Position numbers and translations under genes: made by a program. Positions 21,441-32,804 of a DNA stretch of 64,000 bases are shown one piece after another. Under the pieces are notes generated by a model. It ran no database searches and was not told the origin of the DNA. It saw nothing but the letters and a program-made list of their open reading frames with translations. The DNA is from Enoplolaimus lenunculus (Eukaryota; Nematoda; Enoplea; Enoplida; Thoracostomopsidae), in contig JASANG010002858.1 in the NCBI GenBank assembly GCA_030248215.1, positions 97,331 to 161,330 on the forward strand, read 5' to 3'. Each line of letters starts with the position of its first letter. Position 1 is the first letter of the stretch.

Positions 21441-24200
21441 TCGCCAGAGGGAAGTAATTTTTATTTTTACAGAATATAATTTTAGTACAACGCTGTGTAC
21501 AGACTGACCGGGGTCACTTTTTAACGGGGGTCATTTTTCGTGCGACGATGTGTAAAAATGACCGGGTGTCTCGTTTTAATGGGGTCATTTTTTTCACACG
21601 ACAGTACTATGAAAATCGGACACCCTTGAAAATGTGCCTGAAGGTCATTTTGGGGTGGTCATTTTTTCACACAACAGTACTGTGAAAAATGAACCCCCTT
21701 GAAAATGTGCCTGACGGTCATTTTGGGGTGGTCATTTTTTCACACAACAGTACTGTGATATATGAACCCCCAAAAGCTGACGGTCAATTTGGGGTGGTCA
21801 TTTTTTCACACAACAGTACTGTGAAAAATGAACCCCCTTGAAAATGTGCCTGACGGTCATTTTGGGGTGGTCATTTTTTCACACAACAGTACTGTGAAAA
21901 ATGAACCCCCTTGAAAATGTGCCTGACGGTCATTTTAGGGTGGTCATTTTTTCACACAACAGTACTGTGAAAAATGAACCCCCTTGAAAATGTGCCTGAC
22001 GGTCATTTTAGGGTGGTCATTTTTTCACACAACAGTACTGTGAAAAATGAACCCCCTTGAAAATGTGCCTGGAGGTCATTTTGGGGTGGTCATTTTTTCA
22101 CACAACAGTACTGTGAAAAATGAACCCCCTTGAAAATGTGCCTGACGGTCATTTTGGGGTGGTCATTTTTTCACACAACAGTACTGTGAAAAATGAACCC
22201 CCTTGAAAATGTGCCTGGAGGTCATTTTGGGGTGGTCATTTTTTCACACAACAGTACTGTGAAAAATGAACCCCCTTGAAAATGTGCCTGACGGTCATTT
22301 TGGGGTGGTCATTTTTTCACACAACAGTACTGTGAAAAATGAACCCCCTTGAAAATGTGCCTGGAGGTCATTTTGGGGTGGTCATTTTTTCACACAACAG
22401 TACTGTGAAAAATGAACCCCCTTGAAAATGTGCCTGACGGTCATTTTGGGGTGGTCATTTTTTCACACAACAGTACTGTGAAAAATGAACCCCCTTGAAA
22501 ATGTGCCTGGAGGTCATTTTGGGGTGGTCATTTTTTCACACAACAGTACTGTGAAAAATGAACCCCCTTGAAAATGTGCCTGACGGTCATTTTGGGGTGG
22601 TCATTTTTTCACACAACAGTACTGTGAAAAATGAACCCCCTTGAAAATGTGCCTGGAGGTCATTTTGGGGTGGTCATTTTTTCACACAACAGTACTGTGA
22701 AAAATGAACCCCCTTGAAAATGTGCCTGACGGTCATTTTGGGGTGGTCATTTTTTCACACAACAGTACTGTGAAAAATGAACCCCCTTGAAAATGTGCCT
22801 GACGGTCATTTTGGGGTGGTCATTTTTTCACACAACAGTACTGTGAAAAATGAACCCCCTTGAAAATGTGCCTGGAGGTCATTTTAGGGTGGTCATTTTT
22901 TCACACAACAGTACTGTGAAAAATGAACCCCCTTGAAAATGTGCCTGGAGGTCATTTTAGGGTGGTAATTTTTTCACACAACAGTACTGTGAAAAATGAA
23001 CCCCCTTGAAAATGTGCCTGACGGTCATTTTAGGGTGGTCATTTTTTCACACAACAGTACTGTGAAAAACGAACCCCCTTGAAAATGTGCCTGACGGTCA
23101 TTTTGTGGTGGTCATTTTTTCACACAACAGTACTGTGAAAAATGAACCCCCTTGAAAATGTGCCTGACGGTCATTTTAGGGTGGTCATTTTTTCACACAA
23201 CAGTACTGTGAAAAACGAACCCCCTTGAAAATGTGCCTGTCGGTCATTTTGTGGTGGTCATTTTTTCACACAACAGTACTGTGAAAAATGAACCCCCTTG
23301 AAAATGTGCCTGGAGGTCATTTTAGGGTGGTCATTTTTTCACACAACAGTACTGTGAAAAATGAACCCCCTTGAAAATGTGCCTGGAGGTCATTTTAGGG
23401 TGGTAATTTTTTCACACAACAGTACTGTGAAAAATGAACCCCCTTGAAAATGTGCCTGACGGTCATTTTAGGGTGGTCATTTTTTCACACAACAGTACTG
23501 TGAAAAATGAACCCCCTTGAAAATGTGCCTGACGGTCATTTTGGGGTGGTCATTTTTTCACACAACAGTACTGTGAAAAATGAACCCCCTTGAAAATGTG
23601 CCTGAAGGTCATTTTGGGGTGGTCATTTTTTCACACAACAGTACTGTGAAAAATGAACCCCCTTGAAAATGTGCCTGACGGTCATTTTGGGGTGGTCATT
23701 TTTTCACACAACAGTACTGTGAAAAATGAACCCCCTTGAAAATGTGCCTGACGGTCATTTTGGGGTGGTCATTTTTTCACACAACAGTACTGCGAAAAAC
23801 GAACCCCCTTGAAAATGTGCCTGGAGATCATTTTGGGGTGGTCATTTTTTCACACAACGACTGTGAAAAAGAACCCCCTTGAAAATGTGCCTGACGGTCA
23901 TTTGGGTGGTCATTTTTTCACACAACAGACTGTGAAAAATGAACCCCCTTAAATGTGCCTGGAGGTCATTTTAGGGTGGTAATTTTTTCACACAACAGTA
24001 CTGTGAAAAAAAACCCCCCAAAACTGGAGGTCATTTTGGGGTGGTAATTTTTTCACACAACAGTACTGTGAAAAAAGAACCCCCTTGAAAATGTGCCGAC
24101 GGTCATTAGGGGCATTTTTCACATACCAGTTAGAAATGAACCCCCTTGAAAATGTGCCTGGAGGTCATTTTGGGGTGGTCATTTTTTCATGCGACACCGG
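21441..24200 (-). repeat. MITE expanded by an internal 73-bp satellite
   Basis: The left flank (TCGCCAGAGGGAAGTAATTT, then AAAATATAATTTTAG-like and GACCGGGGTCAC blocks) and right flank (CATTTTTTCATGCGACACC) match, in reverse complement, the two ends of a 122-bp element at 39244-39365. The array therefore lies inside an element whose unexpanded form exists elsewhere in the window. Confidence 0.75.
21590..24190. repeat. 73-bp satellite array, about 35 units
   Basis: The unit begins GGTCATTTTGGGGTGGTC, continues TTTTTTCACACAACAGTACT, then GTGAAAAATGAACCCCC and TTGAAAATGTGCCTGAC. Spacing is 73 bp through most of the array (for example 22065 to 22138). Each unit has dyad symmetry centred on CAGTACTG: GGTCATTTTTTCACA pairs with TGTGAAAAATGAACC. 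Units at both edges, especially after about 23860, are more degenerate, as expected when exchange homogenises the middle. Confidence 0.95.
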
Positions 24201-24280
24201 ACCGATTTGGGGCTCACGCGCGAGGCGGAACCTCCGACCTAACAAAAAGTATTCTTTTGTACTCTGCCAACTACGCTTAC

Positions 24281-25055
24281 CAGTTAGTAAAGAAATCCGC
24301 GTCAAATCGTTGGTCCCATTTATATATTCCGTATCGCCTGTGACCCACCAAAAATAATTGCCTCGAGTGTTGGTCGACTGTAAATATTTCGTTGCGTCAA
24401 CGCTTGATCCGTTTAGCGCAGCGCGTTCCAACTGCAAGTTTGAATCCGGATTCGCTGTTGTCTGATTTGAATGAACATCGTTCCCATTTCCTAACGCAAC
24501 GAAAATTAATTTGCTCGCTTCGAACGGGGTTTCATTTTGCGTATACAACGGTGTCGACGTTAAATAACGAAATTTTGAGCCGTTGTCGTTCAAACTTTGA
24601 CTAGCAAACGCTAGATGCGTCTGTGAACTAGACTCTGTAGCATCAATGGAACTCTTAGTAGATGTCAAACTGTCTGTTCGCCTTTGAGTCACAAATTGTG
24701 ACGTCGGGGTGGTTAAACTTAGTTGAGTAATACGAGACGTATAACTGTCTTGCGCTTGAAATTGAGTTATTGGCGATAAGTGGCTGGTGTTGTCTATAGT
24801 TGAAGACGCAGCGGTTGTATTTGCGTAGCTTATCGAACTGCTATCATTACTGTAATTGTTCAATGCGTCAAAATCAATTTGGCCACTCAAAGATGTGTAA
24901 TTTGTCAGGGCATTACTGGTAAGGTCAACATTTTGGCGAATATTAGTGCGCAGTTTTGATCTACTGAGGTTTTTGGACGGCTGGGAAGACGGCATTCGAA
25001 TGGCAAACAATTGTGTAATCACCAGCGATCCTAAGTCCGAAAGTCCTAAAGACAT
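24281..25055 (-). CDS. First coding exon of a Ser/Thr-rich, N-glycosylation-rich protein (partial gene)
   Basis: The ATG at 25055 has an in-frame TAA about 40 nt upstream. The frame stays open for 258 codons to a strong donor CTAACTG|GTAAGCG (phase 1) at 24281/24280. Past the donor the frame runs into the 73-bp-satellite MITE, so the donor is the natural end. Ser, Thr and Asn are abundant, with sequons such as NYT, NDSS, NTT, NTS, NGS, NQT and NGT, as in mucin-like extracellular regions. Near the end is a more complex stretch NYFWWVTGDTEYINGTNDLT. The N-terminus (MSLGLSDLGSLVITQLFAIR) is only weakly hydrophobic, so secretion is uncertain. Downstream exons should lie on the minus strand below 21440 but were not found. 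No family recognised. Confidence 0.55.
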
Positions 25056-27940
25056 ACTCGAGAAAATTTTTTCGACGCTAAATATTGTTTAAATGATATA
25101 AATTGCAACGATGAATTATGACCAATTATTTCAAAAAAGATGAAATGCATTAGGAATACGGTTTTGCTATTAATATTAATTATTTTGAAAATTAATAAGA
25201 AATTTTTTACTTCAATTAGAAAGACAGTATTTGAGTATTTCGTTAAATTTTAGTATATACATCTTTAGAATCGTGATTTGGCTTAATGTTCAAGTTTCGC
25301 TTCATACGCGAAAATATACCTGTATCAGTTTTAAGCATTTGGATAGAATAGAATATAATTTTACAAAGTCGAACAGCACTTTTTCTTTATTGTTATTCAG
25401 AGGAACAAATATTAGTAACCAGTAGTCTAAACACTTTATAAATAAGGTACCGATGCAAATATGGAAACCGTATGAGCACAAGAAAATCTGAATTTGTGGT
25501 GCTTTTAAAATGGAAACTGAAATAGAAAATTATACACATCAAATATGGATGTAGTTTCAATCGTAATTTTCAATACAATGCAACCTTTTTTATAAAATAT
25601 TTCATTAGTCCCACGAGATATATTTCCACAAATGTTAACGTTTGATACTTGGTTGAAGCATGCTTTATATCATGATGGAATTACGAGTTTATTTTGCTGA
25701 CATATCGTTGAAACCGTTAATAAATTTTCAAAACTATACATCACCAAGCGAGATGAAATCTAAAATCAGCGATAAACGCGTCTGCATAATTCGGTCATAT
25801 TTGAATACTCAGGTCGCCATTTTGTGGCTCCGATTGAACTGAACACAAGTTGTAACCAATAAAATTTTAGGTTTTGTAGCTGAGTCAGATCTTTCGTTAG
25901 TAAGCCAAATAAGGGTGACTTTTTGGCAAATTTAGTATCATCTGTAGAATTCAGGTTAAGTATTTTAAAAATTACACCGCTTGTTGTGCTGGCATGCACG
26001 GACATCGGAATAAAATTGAATGAAGATGCACTCCCCTGTTAACTATATTTCAGCTGCTCACTATGCGACTGGTGGATTTAGAAATTGGAAACTTAAGCTT
26101 AGGCTTAGCTTTCAGCCGGGTCATATGAAGAAGTGCATTTCGGGAATGGTTAATTACCTTTAATAAAAGTTTTTGCAAGAGCGAACGCGACCGAGAAAAA
26201 CTTTTGTTCTTAGCACGGCATATATTCTGATCTCGGTAATGGGTGGTTTTTCGAGACTTCCCACAAATTAATAGCACTCCCTATGCCCGTTGTGTACTCC
26301 TGTAACTTGGGCTGAGGCATTCTTAATGTTTTGGCTTATGCTTAAGCTTAGGCTTTTAGATTGACGCTTTGAATTGTTTTTAGCCTTACTGAGCGGTCAT
26401 TGCATATAATTAGCCGACTTCATGATTATGTACACTGATAACTTTCATTTTGGTATCTTTGATGTATCGCAATAAATACGCTTGACCACTAAAACACTCC
26501 TCGAAAGCCAAAATCGGTCAAGATTATTCAATTGTAAACAAGCCAACCCAGCGTTTATTTCACAGATTCAAAACGATCCAAAATGTATCACTTTATCCTT
26601 CGTAGCTAAACGAAATTTTAATATAATACTAATCTATTGAGAAAATATAAAATAAGGCTACGCCTTAGGCGACGCCTTGAGACATTTATCGTGATGAACA
26701 ACCGACTATAAATATACACAACAGCAAAATGCTAAATTGGCGATTTTAGCCTAAAACGAGCAGTCTATGCGAACTTTAGATTAGCGTTACAAGTGTGTGA
26801 AATTTGGCAGTTTCGAACCGTAATTTAATTTAATTTAATTTTAAATTTTGACCAATTCAAGGAAGCGAAATATGTTATATGCTTTTTATTATTGCAGCTT
26901 ACATGTTACATAAAATGCACCCTTATGTCTGGTAGTTACATTCTCAGCTGCGTGGAAGCGTGTACCGCCTATGTTTAGCGATAAGCTTTCAAACAAGCGA
27001 AAGGCGGCGTTTTCTGATCTGAAAATCCACGTAAAAACAAGGATAATTAATAGTGCTGAAAATGTGCTATATTTCCAACCTAATCATTCACTAATTCTTA
27101 GTTAAGTTGGAAGACACTATCGCCATCTGCCGACAGGCGCACACCAGCGAATCCTTATGTGGTACCCACCATGCTCTGCCATCAACAAGGAATAAAACTG
27201 CAAACTTGTGTTAAAATTTAGTCGCAAAATCACTGTTTAGCTTCTCGCTTGATTTACTCACGATCCTTTTCACTAATATATTCCGCGGTTCGCTGTCAAA
27301 ACCGTCAGGATCTGTCAGCGGATACACAGATTTGAGAATACGGGCATTCAACAGAAAGCGTCAATTTGAAGGGTTTTATACTTTGGAAGCAGTAGAAATC
27401 CGTCCTATTTCTATACTCTAAGTTTCGCAATACACGTTCAGATCGATTTATTGTGATCCAGAAGGAGTAATGCGAGACTGAATAGCGGTAATATTTTTCG
27501 CTTTTGTGTTTTAAATTCAAATCTCCGGATCGGAGCGTGAAGCGAAGACATCGACAGATGACCGATAAATGACATTTTTAAGTGCTCAAATTGATTCCAT
27601 TAAGAAATTAACTTTAAAATTGTCAGATTTCGGTGTACGTTGATGCGTTCTTGCATCTGGAAAGTATCTTTGTGCGGCTGGGACAAGTTGACCAAGGGTA
27701 GGAGCATGTCACAAAGATTTCGATTTTATGTTGACCGGTGATTAACAAGTTTCTGAATTGTATCTTCGGATGTTTAAAGAAGTTGTTTATTGCGCATCAA
27801 TAGAAAAAAAGATCGAGTATATAAACGCAGAAAACTATATCTGTCTTCGCGAGATGCGACAATGTTTAAAATTCGGCACACAAATAGATTTCTCGGATAG
27901 AGTTTTAGCGGACTAAATTTACGTAGAAAATACAACTACA
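25056..27940. other. No gene recognised
   Basis: AT-rich DNA. Short degenerate TTAGGC patches lie at about 26090-26112 and 26325-26362. An AATTT run lies at 26820-26845. The region just right of 25055 should hold the promoter of the minus-strand exon but shows no clear TATA box. Confidence 0.45.
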
Positions 27941-28107
27941 GAGTCAGTAGGTGAAATTTAGCCACAGAATCAGTAGGTGTAATTCAACCAGAGAGTCAGT
28001 AGATGAAATTCAACCGGAGACTCAGCAGGTAAAATTCAACCACAGAGTCCATTGTTGAAATTTAACCAGAGACAGTAAGTGAAACTCAACCCGAGAGTCA
28101 GTAAGCG
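27941..28107. repeat. 26-bp tandem repeat, about 6 units
   Basis: The unit is GAGTCAGTAGGTGAAATTCA followed by ACCACA, with several substitutions per copy. Old, diverged minisatellite with no stable open frame. Confidence 0.85.
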
Positions 28108-28778
28108 TAAAATGTTCTATCATGGATTTTACTTCAGCCAGATCGCACTATATGTTCAAACTATGATGCTGAAAAGTGAATTGTTTCAAATCTTAAACCT
28201 GTACAAAGGCTTGAGTACGTACATTAAAATGAAACTATAGCACTCTGCAAATTAGCCTTTAAAGTATACCAATTACACTACGAGTCAGGATTAAAAAACC
28301 AAACGATAAATAGTAAATGCCTAAGCGTTTGTATTTATGAAACATAAATTTTCAAGCAATTATACCACCAATCTTTGGTTGGGTTATATTACAAGTGGGT
28401 CTGAAACGCCAGTCACAGCAAACACTACTCTACAAACCCATATAAATTCAATTTCCACCCGGTTTTATTCAACTTTAGGTATTCAAACTTTAGGCGCTGG
28501 TGGTGGCAAACCGAAGGGAAAAATGATATGCTTTTAGTTTTTTAACTCCAAACGCAATCGTTTAACTGTATAAAGCTGACGAAATTTCGATTGGAATACA
28601 TTTTTAAAGGTGACGAGTAGATACCGGTACGTAAATGTGTGAGCGGTTTTAAAGTGCACAAGGATGTTACCATATTGACACTGCTTGAAAGAATTGAAAT
28701 ATGTATTTGAGCAAAACACGGTTTGGACGTGTAGCAATGGCTCGCAGGGTCTGCATATGAGCAGTTTGTTACAAATAT

Positions 28779-28978
28779 GGTCCAACGTATAGAACAGGAC
28801 CGTAACAGTAGTATATGCATATTCCTAAGCCTGAGCCTAAAGCCTAAGTCTAAGCGGAGGAATGGGCTAAAATCTAATCCCAAACGTAAGCCTGAGCACA
28901 AATTTAGTCTAAAGCCTTTATACTCTAATTGCAGTCACACAGATAAACGTTCCGCTCGTGATCTTTGCGTAGGTTCAA
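28779..28978 (+). repeat. TTAGGC-core MITE, decayed copy
   Basis: It starts GGTCCAACGTATAGAACAGG, then CCGTAACAGTAGTATATGCA, then TTAGGC-complement arrays (CCTAAGCCTGAGCC), AATTTAGTCTAAAGCC and a right end near GTGATCTTTGCGTAGG. The order matches 41096-41297 and 48754-48954. Confidence 0.65.
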
Positions 28979-29093
28979 AGGTAGGATCAAGAATAGAAAT
29001 ATTGCGTATATATGACATTTATGCAGGAATTCAGTGTGACTATAGTAACGGCACTTCATGAGCCATTGAATGCAATGCATAGCGTTCATCATA

Positions 29094-29378
29094 AGGGTGT
29101 AACAGGGATGAAAATAAAGCAAACAAAAACGGATAACGGATATTTAAGTATAAAAGTTTGCATTCTTAAATTTTGTATCGAAAAAAGCTTGTGCTTCCAA
29201 ACTTGTACAATTTTGGACCTTGACGTTTTGTTTAAAATCGTCGTGATTTGTAAGTGATTTGTAACAACTAAACTGCGATAATTCAAACAGCAGAACTTGC
29301 GGTATTTCTTACGGAAATGGAACCAAAAACGAAACGGACATCTATTTTTGCCGGAAGCGGACGTCTGGTTATACTGTG
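29094..29378 (+). repeat. MITE family F copy
   Basis: It starts AGGGTGTAACAGGGATG and ends TCTGGTTATACTGTG. The interior has AACGGATAACGGATATT and CGGAAATGGAACC stretches as in 782-1180. Confidence 0.6.
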
Positions 29379-29565
29379 TTAATTGCTGACGCTCCGTAAA
29401 TTTTCTGCACGATAAGTATGGCGTACCTTTTTAGAAAAAAAATATGAAGCTTTAGAACCATATACGAGGGATAAAAATTATTCCACATTGTCTACATTCC
29501 GAATTTTCATGATTGTTCAAAATAAAATTGGTCCTAATGAAACGCAAAAATATTTGTTTGCGAGT

Positions 29566-29766
29566 GGCCCATGTATAGAACAGGGCCGGATCGTTTTCCG
29601 GAGAGGCTATAATAGAGTCAGTTTAAGCTTTAGACGAATTTTTGCTTAGGATTAGGCTTATGCTTAGGCTTAGGTTTAGGCTTAGGAATAGGCTCATCCA
29701 TACGCTTGAGCTTAGACTTACGCTTAGGCTTAGAAATATGCTTATACTACGATTCCGGCCCTGTTT
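29566..29766 (-). repeat. TTAGGC-core MITE, family B
   Basis: It starts GGCCCATGTATAGAACAGGG and ends CCGGCCCTGTTT, with the right inverted end shortened. The middle holds two blocks of TTAGGC and close variants, the least decayed arrays in the window along with 37010-37085. The order is the reverse of 48754-48954. Confidence 0.8.
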
Positions 29767-30737
29767 GCACCAGACTGCAAGTGAAAAAGCTTATGTTTTT
29801 ATACAAAAAGCATGCGTTCATCTGATATTAAAAAGTTGACTAAAGTCAAAAATCGTAAATCGATTCTAAGCTAACAACACTACACGAACCAATTTTCAAA
29901 TGTATATTGTATATATGTATATTAGTAACAATTTTAGTTCTAGTGAACAGAACCAAGATTAACACCATACCCGCAGCCCACTGTTTACATGCTGAGATTG
30001 GCCAAAAAACTTTCAGGAGTGAAACGCACAGATTTATACCAAAATACTACGTAAGGCTAAATTTTTTCAACGGGGGCTAAATATTTTCAAGAGTGTGCTA
30101 AACCCCCTGGTCCCGATACAACTATCGGTTCGATTAGCAAGAAGTAAGCGACGCATAGACATAGCGTAAAAGTCAATTTAAAACTATATTCAACAGTTTA
30201 GACCGTGGTTTCTCTATGCATGACTTCTAAACGATGATGCAAAGATAAAGTTAACTGTTCACGTTTTGGTTTTAAGACACATACCACAGAAACACATATA
30301 TACAAACGCGACAACTGAAAACTCTTTTAGTCTCAGATCTATACGCATAGCCCCTGTCTCTTGCACAAGAACTCGTTTCAGTCCATATTCTTTGACAGAA
30401 TTTAAATAAGATTTAATCTTGTCGCAGCGCACAATTTTAGACCAACAATAATGGGCGCAGATTACCGAGACATACTTTATAAAGGCGTGTAAGTTTGGGA
30501 CGTGAAACCTTGCTTGCGGCCAGAAATTGACAAGCATTCATTTAGACAAATCAGAATTCCAATTTTAGATGTATATTAGTTTTGTTGTCTCCGTTCACAT
30601 TTTGGTTGAGTGTATAAGCTTTACTATCGAGTTTCGAATGAGTTGCAATGATAAATTTTTAATCGCTCTATCACATAAAAATTGGCAAATTCTTATGCCA
30701 ATATATTAATTTCATTATAGCGTTGTTAAATTACTGG
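29767..30737. other. No gene supported
   Basis: A G-type fragment (GGGGGCTAAATATTTTCAAG) lies near 30060-30110. A 92-codon ATG frame on the minus strand at 30537-30259 ends in a hydrophobic stretch (FSVVAFVYMCFCGMCL), but nothing else supports it as a gene. Confidence 0.35.
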
Positions 30738-31100
30738 TGTGGCTCAAATAATACGAAGTCTCCATTTTGAGCCCAATTAATATGAGTCCGTTTTAAAAGA
30801 GTCCGTAAGTGGATAAAGTCCACAAGTCCTAATTTCGAGACTGTTCATATATGTAACAGACAATCAGACAGCCAGCATAAACTGTCCTTAATCCCGAAGA
30901 AAAGATTAACTAGCATGGCAATCAACTGAAACGCTTCGGAGCAATTAGCAGTTCTGTCCGAAAGAAAGAATATAAAGAAGGGTGCTGGGTCCAACTAAAA
31001 TGGGGTTAATAAAAATAAATAACAGTCTGTAACCGAATAACGAGGAGTACCTCTGGAAAGGCAAAATTAATATCAGTTCCCTCTCTTGTTAGGGTCACGA
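30738..31100 (+). repeat. MITE family M, decayed copy
   Basis: It carries the TCCATTTTGAGCCCAATTAA, GAGTCCGTAAGTGGATAAAG, AACAGTCTGTAACCGAATAA and TATCAGTTCCCTCTCTTGTT blocks in the order seen at 57656-58092. Both ends are mutated. Confidence 0.7.
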
Positions 31101-31299
31101 TGTTCTCTCAATGTCTTATTTTATTAAGCAAAAGTTTTAAAAAATTTAAAATATTATGTGTAGGATGCCACTCTCAACAGTTAGGATTTGAACGAAATTT
31201 TAACCGTATTCATTTTGCGTTAGTATAGTTCAAATGAAGTGCTAATTTATTAAGTTTCAGTATATACTAAATAAGGGTCCATCGAAATCGAGTTACCTT

Positions 31300-31790
31300 A
31301 TGGGGCGTAACACTTAGTTCATTGTAAGCGAGTTCCGAAGCCTAAGCAAAAAAATTGGTGTAAAATCAATAGTATGTATCGCAGTACTAAGAAAAAACGG
31401 GGCATCTAGCCTACCAACAACACTGTCACTTTAGTAAGCAAGCGAACGAAATCATGGACGTAACTCTTAACGTAAGCAACCATGAAAATGTTGTGCCGTG
31501 GTACCTTAAGAGGCGTAACAGTAACAATAAATGCACTGTAAACGAGTTTCTAAAGCTAAAGCAAAAATTAGCAAAAAGTTAATAATATATCGTAGTATAG
31601 ATTTCTGATTCAGAATTAGTAAAAATTTTCCAAAAAAAATTAAGGGTTGTTTGTTGAGGACCTTTTTAGCAATATATACTCATGGGAAACAGAACCTCCA
31701 AGCATTGGCCAACCAAACGCACTAATACTTCAGTAAGCAAGCGAACCAAATCATGGACGTAATTCTTGTGAAAGTATTTGGTGTGATGCT
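31300..31790. repeat. Diverged tandem duplication of about 300 bp
   Basis: AGTAAGCAAGCGAACGAAATCATGG near 31434 recurs near 31733, and the preceding ACTGTAAACGAGTTTC and AAGCTAAAGCAAAAATTAG blocks recur at matching distance. Copies are well diverged. Open frames at 31722-32010 on both strands overlap it. Confidence 0.5.
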
Positions 31791-32324
31791 GAACGGTTCC
31801 TTAAAGTTTGACTGTAGGATGTTGATATACATCGGTGAAACGAAAAATATCCCACGAAACAAAAACGTTATGAGAACTAAAGTATGTAACTTAAGCCCCC
31901 TTCGATGTACAATTTTAGCAGGGCAGCAAATGTTATGCATTCCGGTTGTGCACAACTTAGTTCCGGCAAACAAGGTCATACACGAGTGTAAGCCATGTTT
32001 TAATTATTAACCAAAAGACAACGAACAACGTAGCTTTTGCTCTCACGCCTGTGTTTCAAGTTTTGTGTTTGCTTTCACGTAGTTGGCCGGGTAAATGTTG
32101 AAATTTGCCAGATTACCACGGTTATATTATGATTGAGTGAGACAAGGTAACGCTTGTCGATAAGATAAACGCAGAAAGCATTCTGTAGTGCGGTTTAACG
32201 CGAAGTCTTGTATAAACTAAAGCCAAAAATAAAGTCAGAGATGTAATCAAAATTATATGTCGTGAGGACGTTTGTCTAAAGCGAGAAAATTTTTGACCTC
32301 GAATAGAGAAGGTTTTTCCAAATT

Positions 32325-32515
32325 ATGCGCCGTTCACAATAAACTTGTCAACGATGCCACGAAATCTGCTATAGCCCAGGGCTATCACGAGGATATTTTG
32401 AAAACGACCTCGTGATAGCCCAAGGCTGTAAGAGATTTCTCTTATAACCCAGGGCTATCAGACGTCACCGCCTTTCCCGAAACTCGAGATAGCCCTGAGC
32501 TATAACGAAAATTTA
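32325..32515. repeat. Hairpin-rich element with AGCCC...GGGCT motifs, family L-type end
   Basis: The left end ATGCGCCGTTCACAAT matches family L at 12912-13072. The interior has four copies of an ATAGCCCAGGGCTAT-like palindrome. A perfect 11-bp stem CTATCACGAGG (32382-32392) pairs with CCTCGTGATAG (32408-32418). Confidence 0.6.
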
Positions 32516-32634
32516 CCTCATATATATTTATATGAGCGCACTTTTTTGGCGCGTATCTCCAAAAAAATTTTCGATAAAGGAATACATCTGATCTATCGCT
32601 TTTGTTTTATACGCCCGTTTTAACCAATTGAAAA

Positions 32635-32804
32635 CGGGTCCATAGCCAAGTGGGGCCAGGTGGAAGCTCAGCTCCCCCTGGAAAAATTTTGGCCACCCCT
32701 AGAGAATTTTCAATCTTGCTTGTAACTCATTGAATACCCTTCTTGAATGTCCCTCCTGAAAAATTTACAGCCCCTCTTGGCAAGGTGAGCTGGCTACAGG
32801 TCTA
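32635..32804 (+). repeat. MITE family G copy
   Basis: It starts CGGGTCCATAGCCAAGTGGG, includes GGAAAAATTTTGGCCACC and CTTGCTTGTAACTCATTGAA, and ends GGTGAGCTGGCTACAGGTCT. Complete in layout. Confidence 0.75.

Noticed and set aside
21590-24190. CRISPR-like array
   Set aside because: Units are contiguous 73-bp repeats without unique spacers, in a eukaryotic context, inside a transposon. It is a satellite.
28337-28537. 66-codon plus-strand frame with a glycine-rich end
   Set aside because: No signal peptide, domain, splice partner or neighbouring gene supports it. It may be chance.
29640-29745. True telomere or chromosome end
   Set aside because: TTAGGC arrays are short, degenerate, in both orientations and bounded by transposon ends; the sequence continues on both sides.
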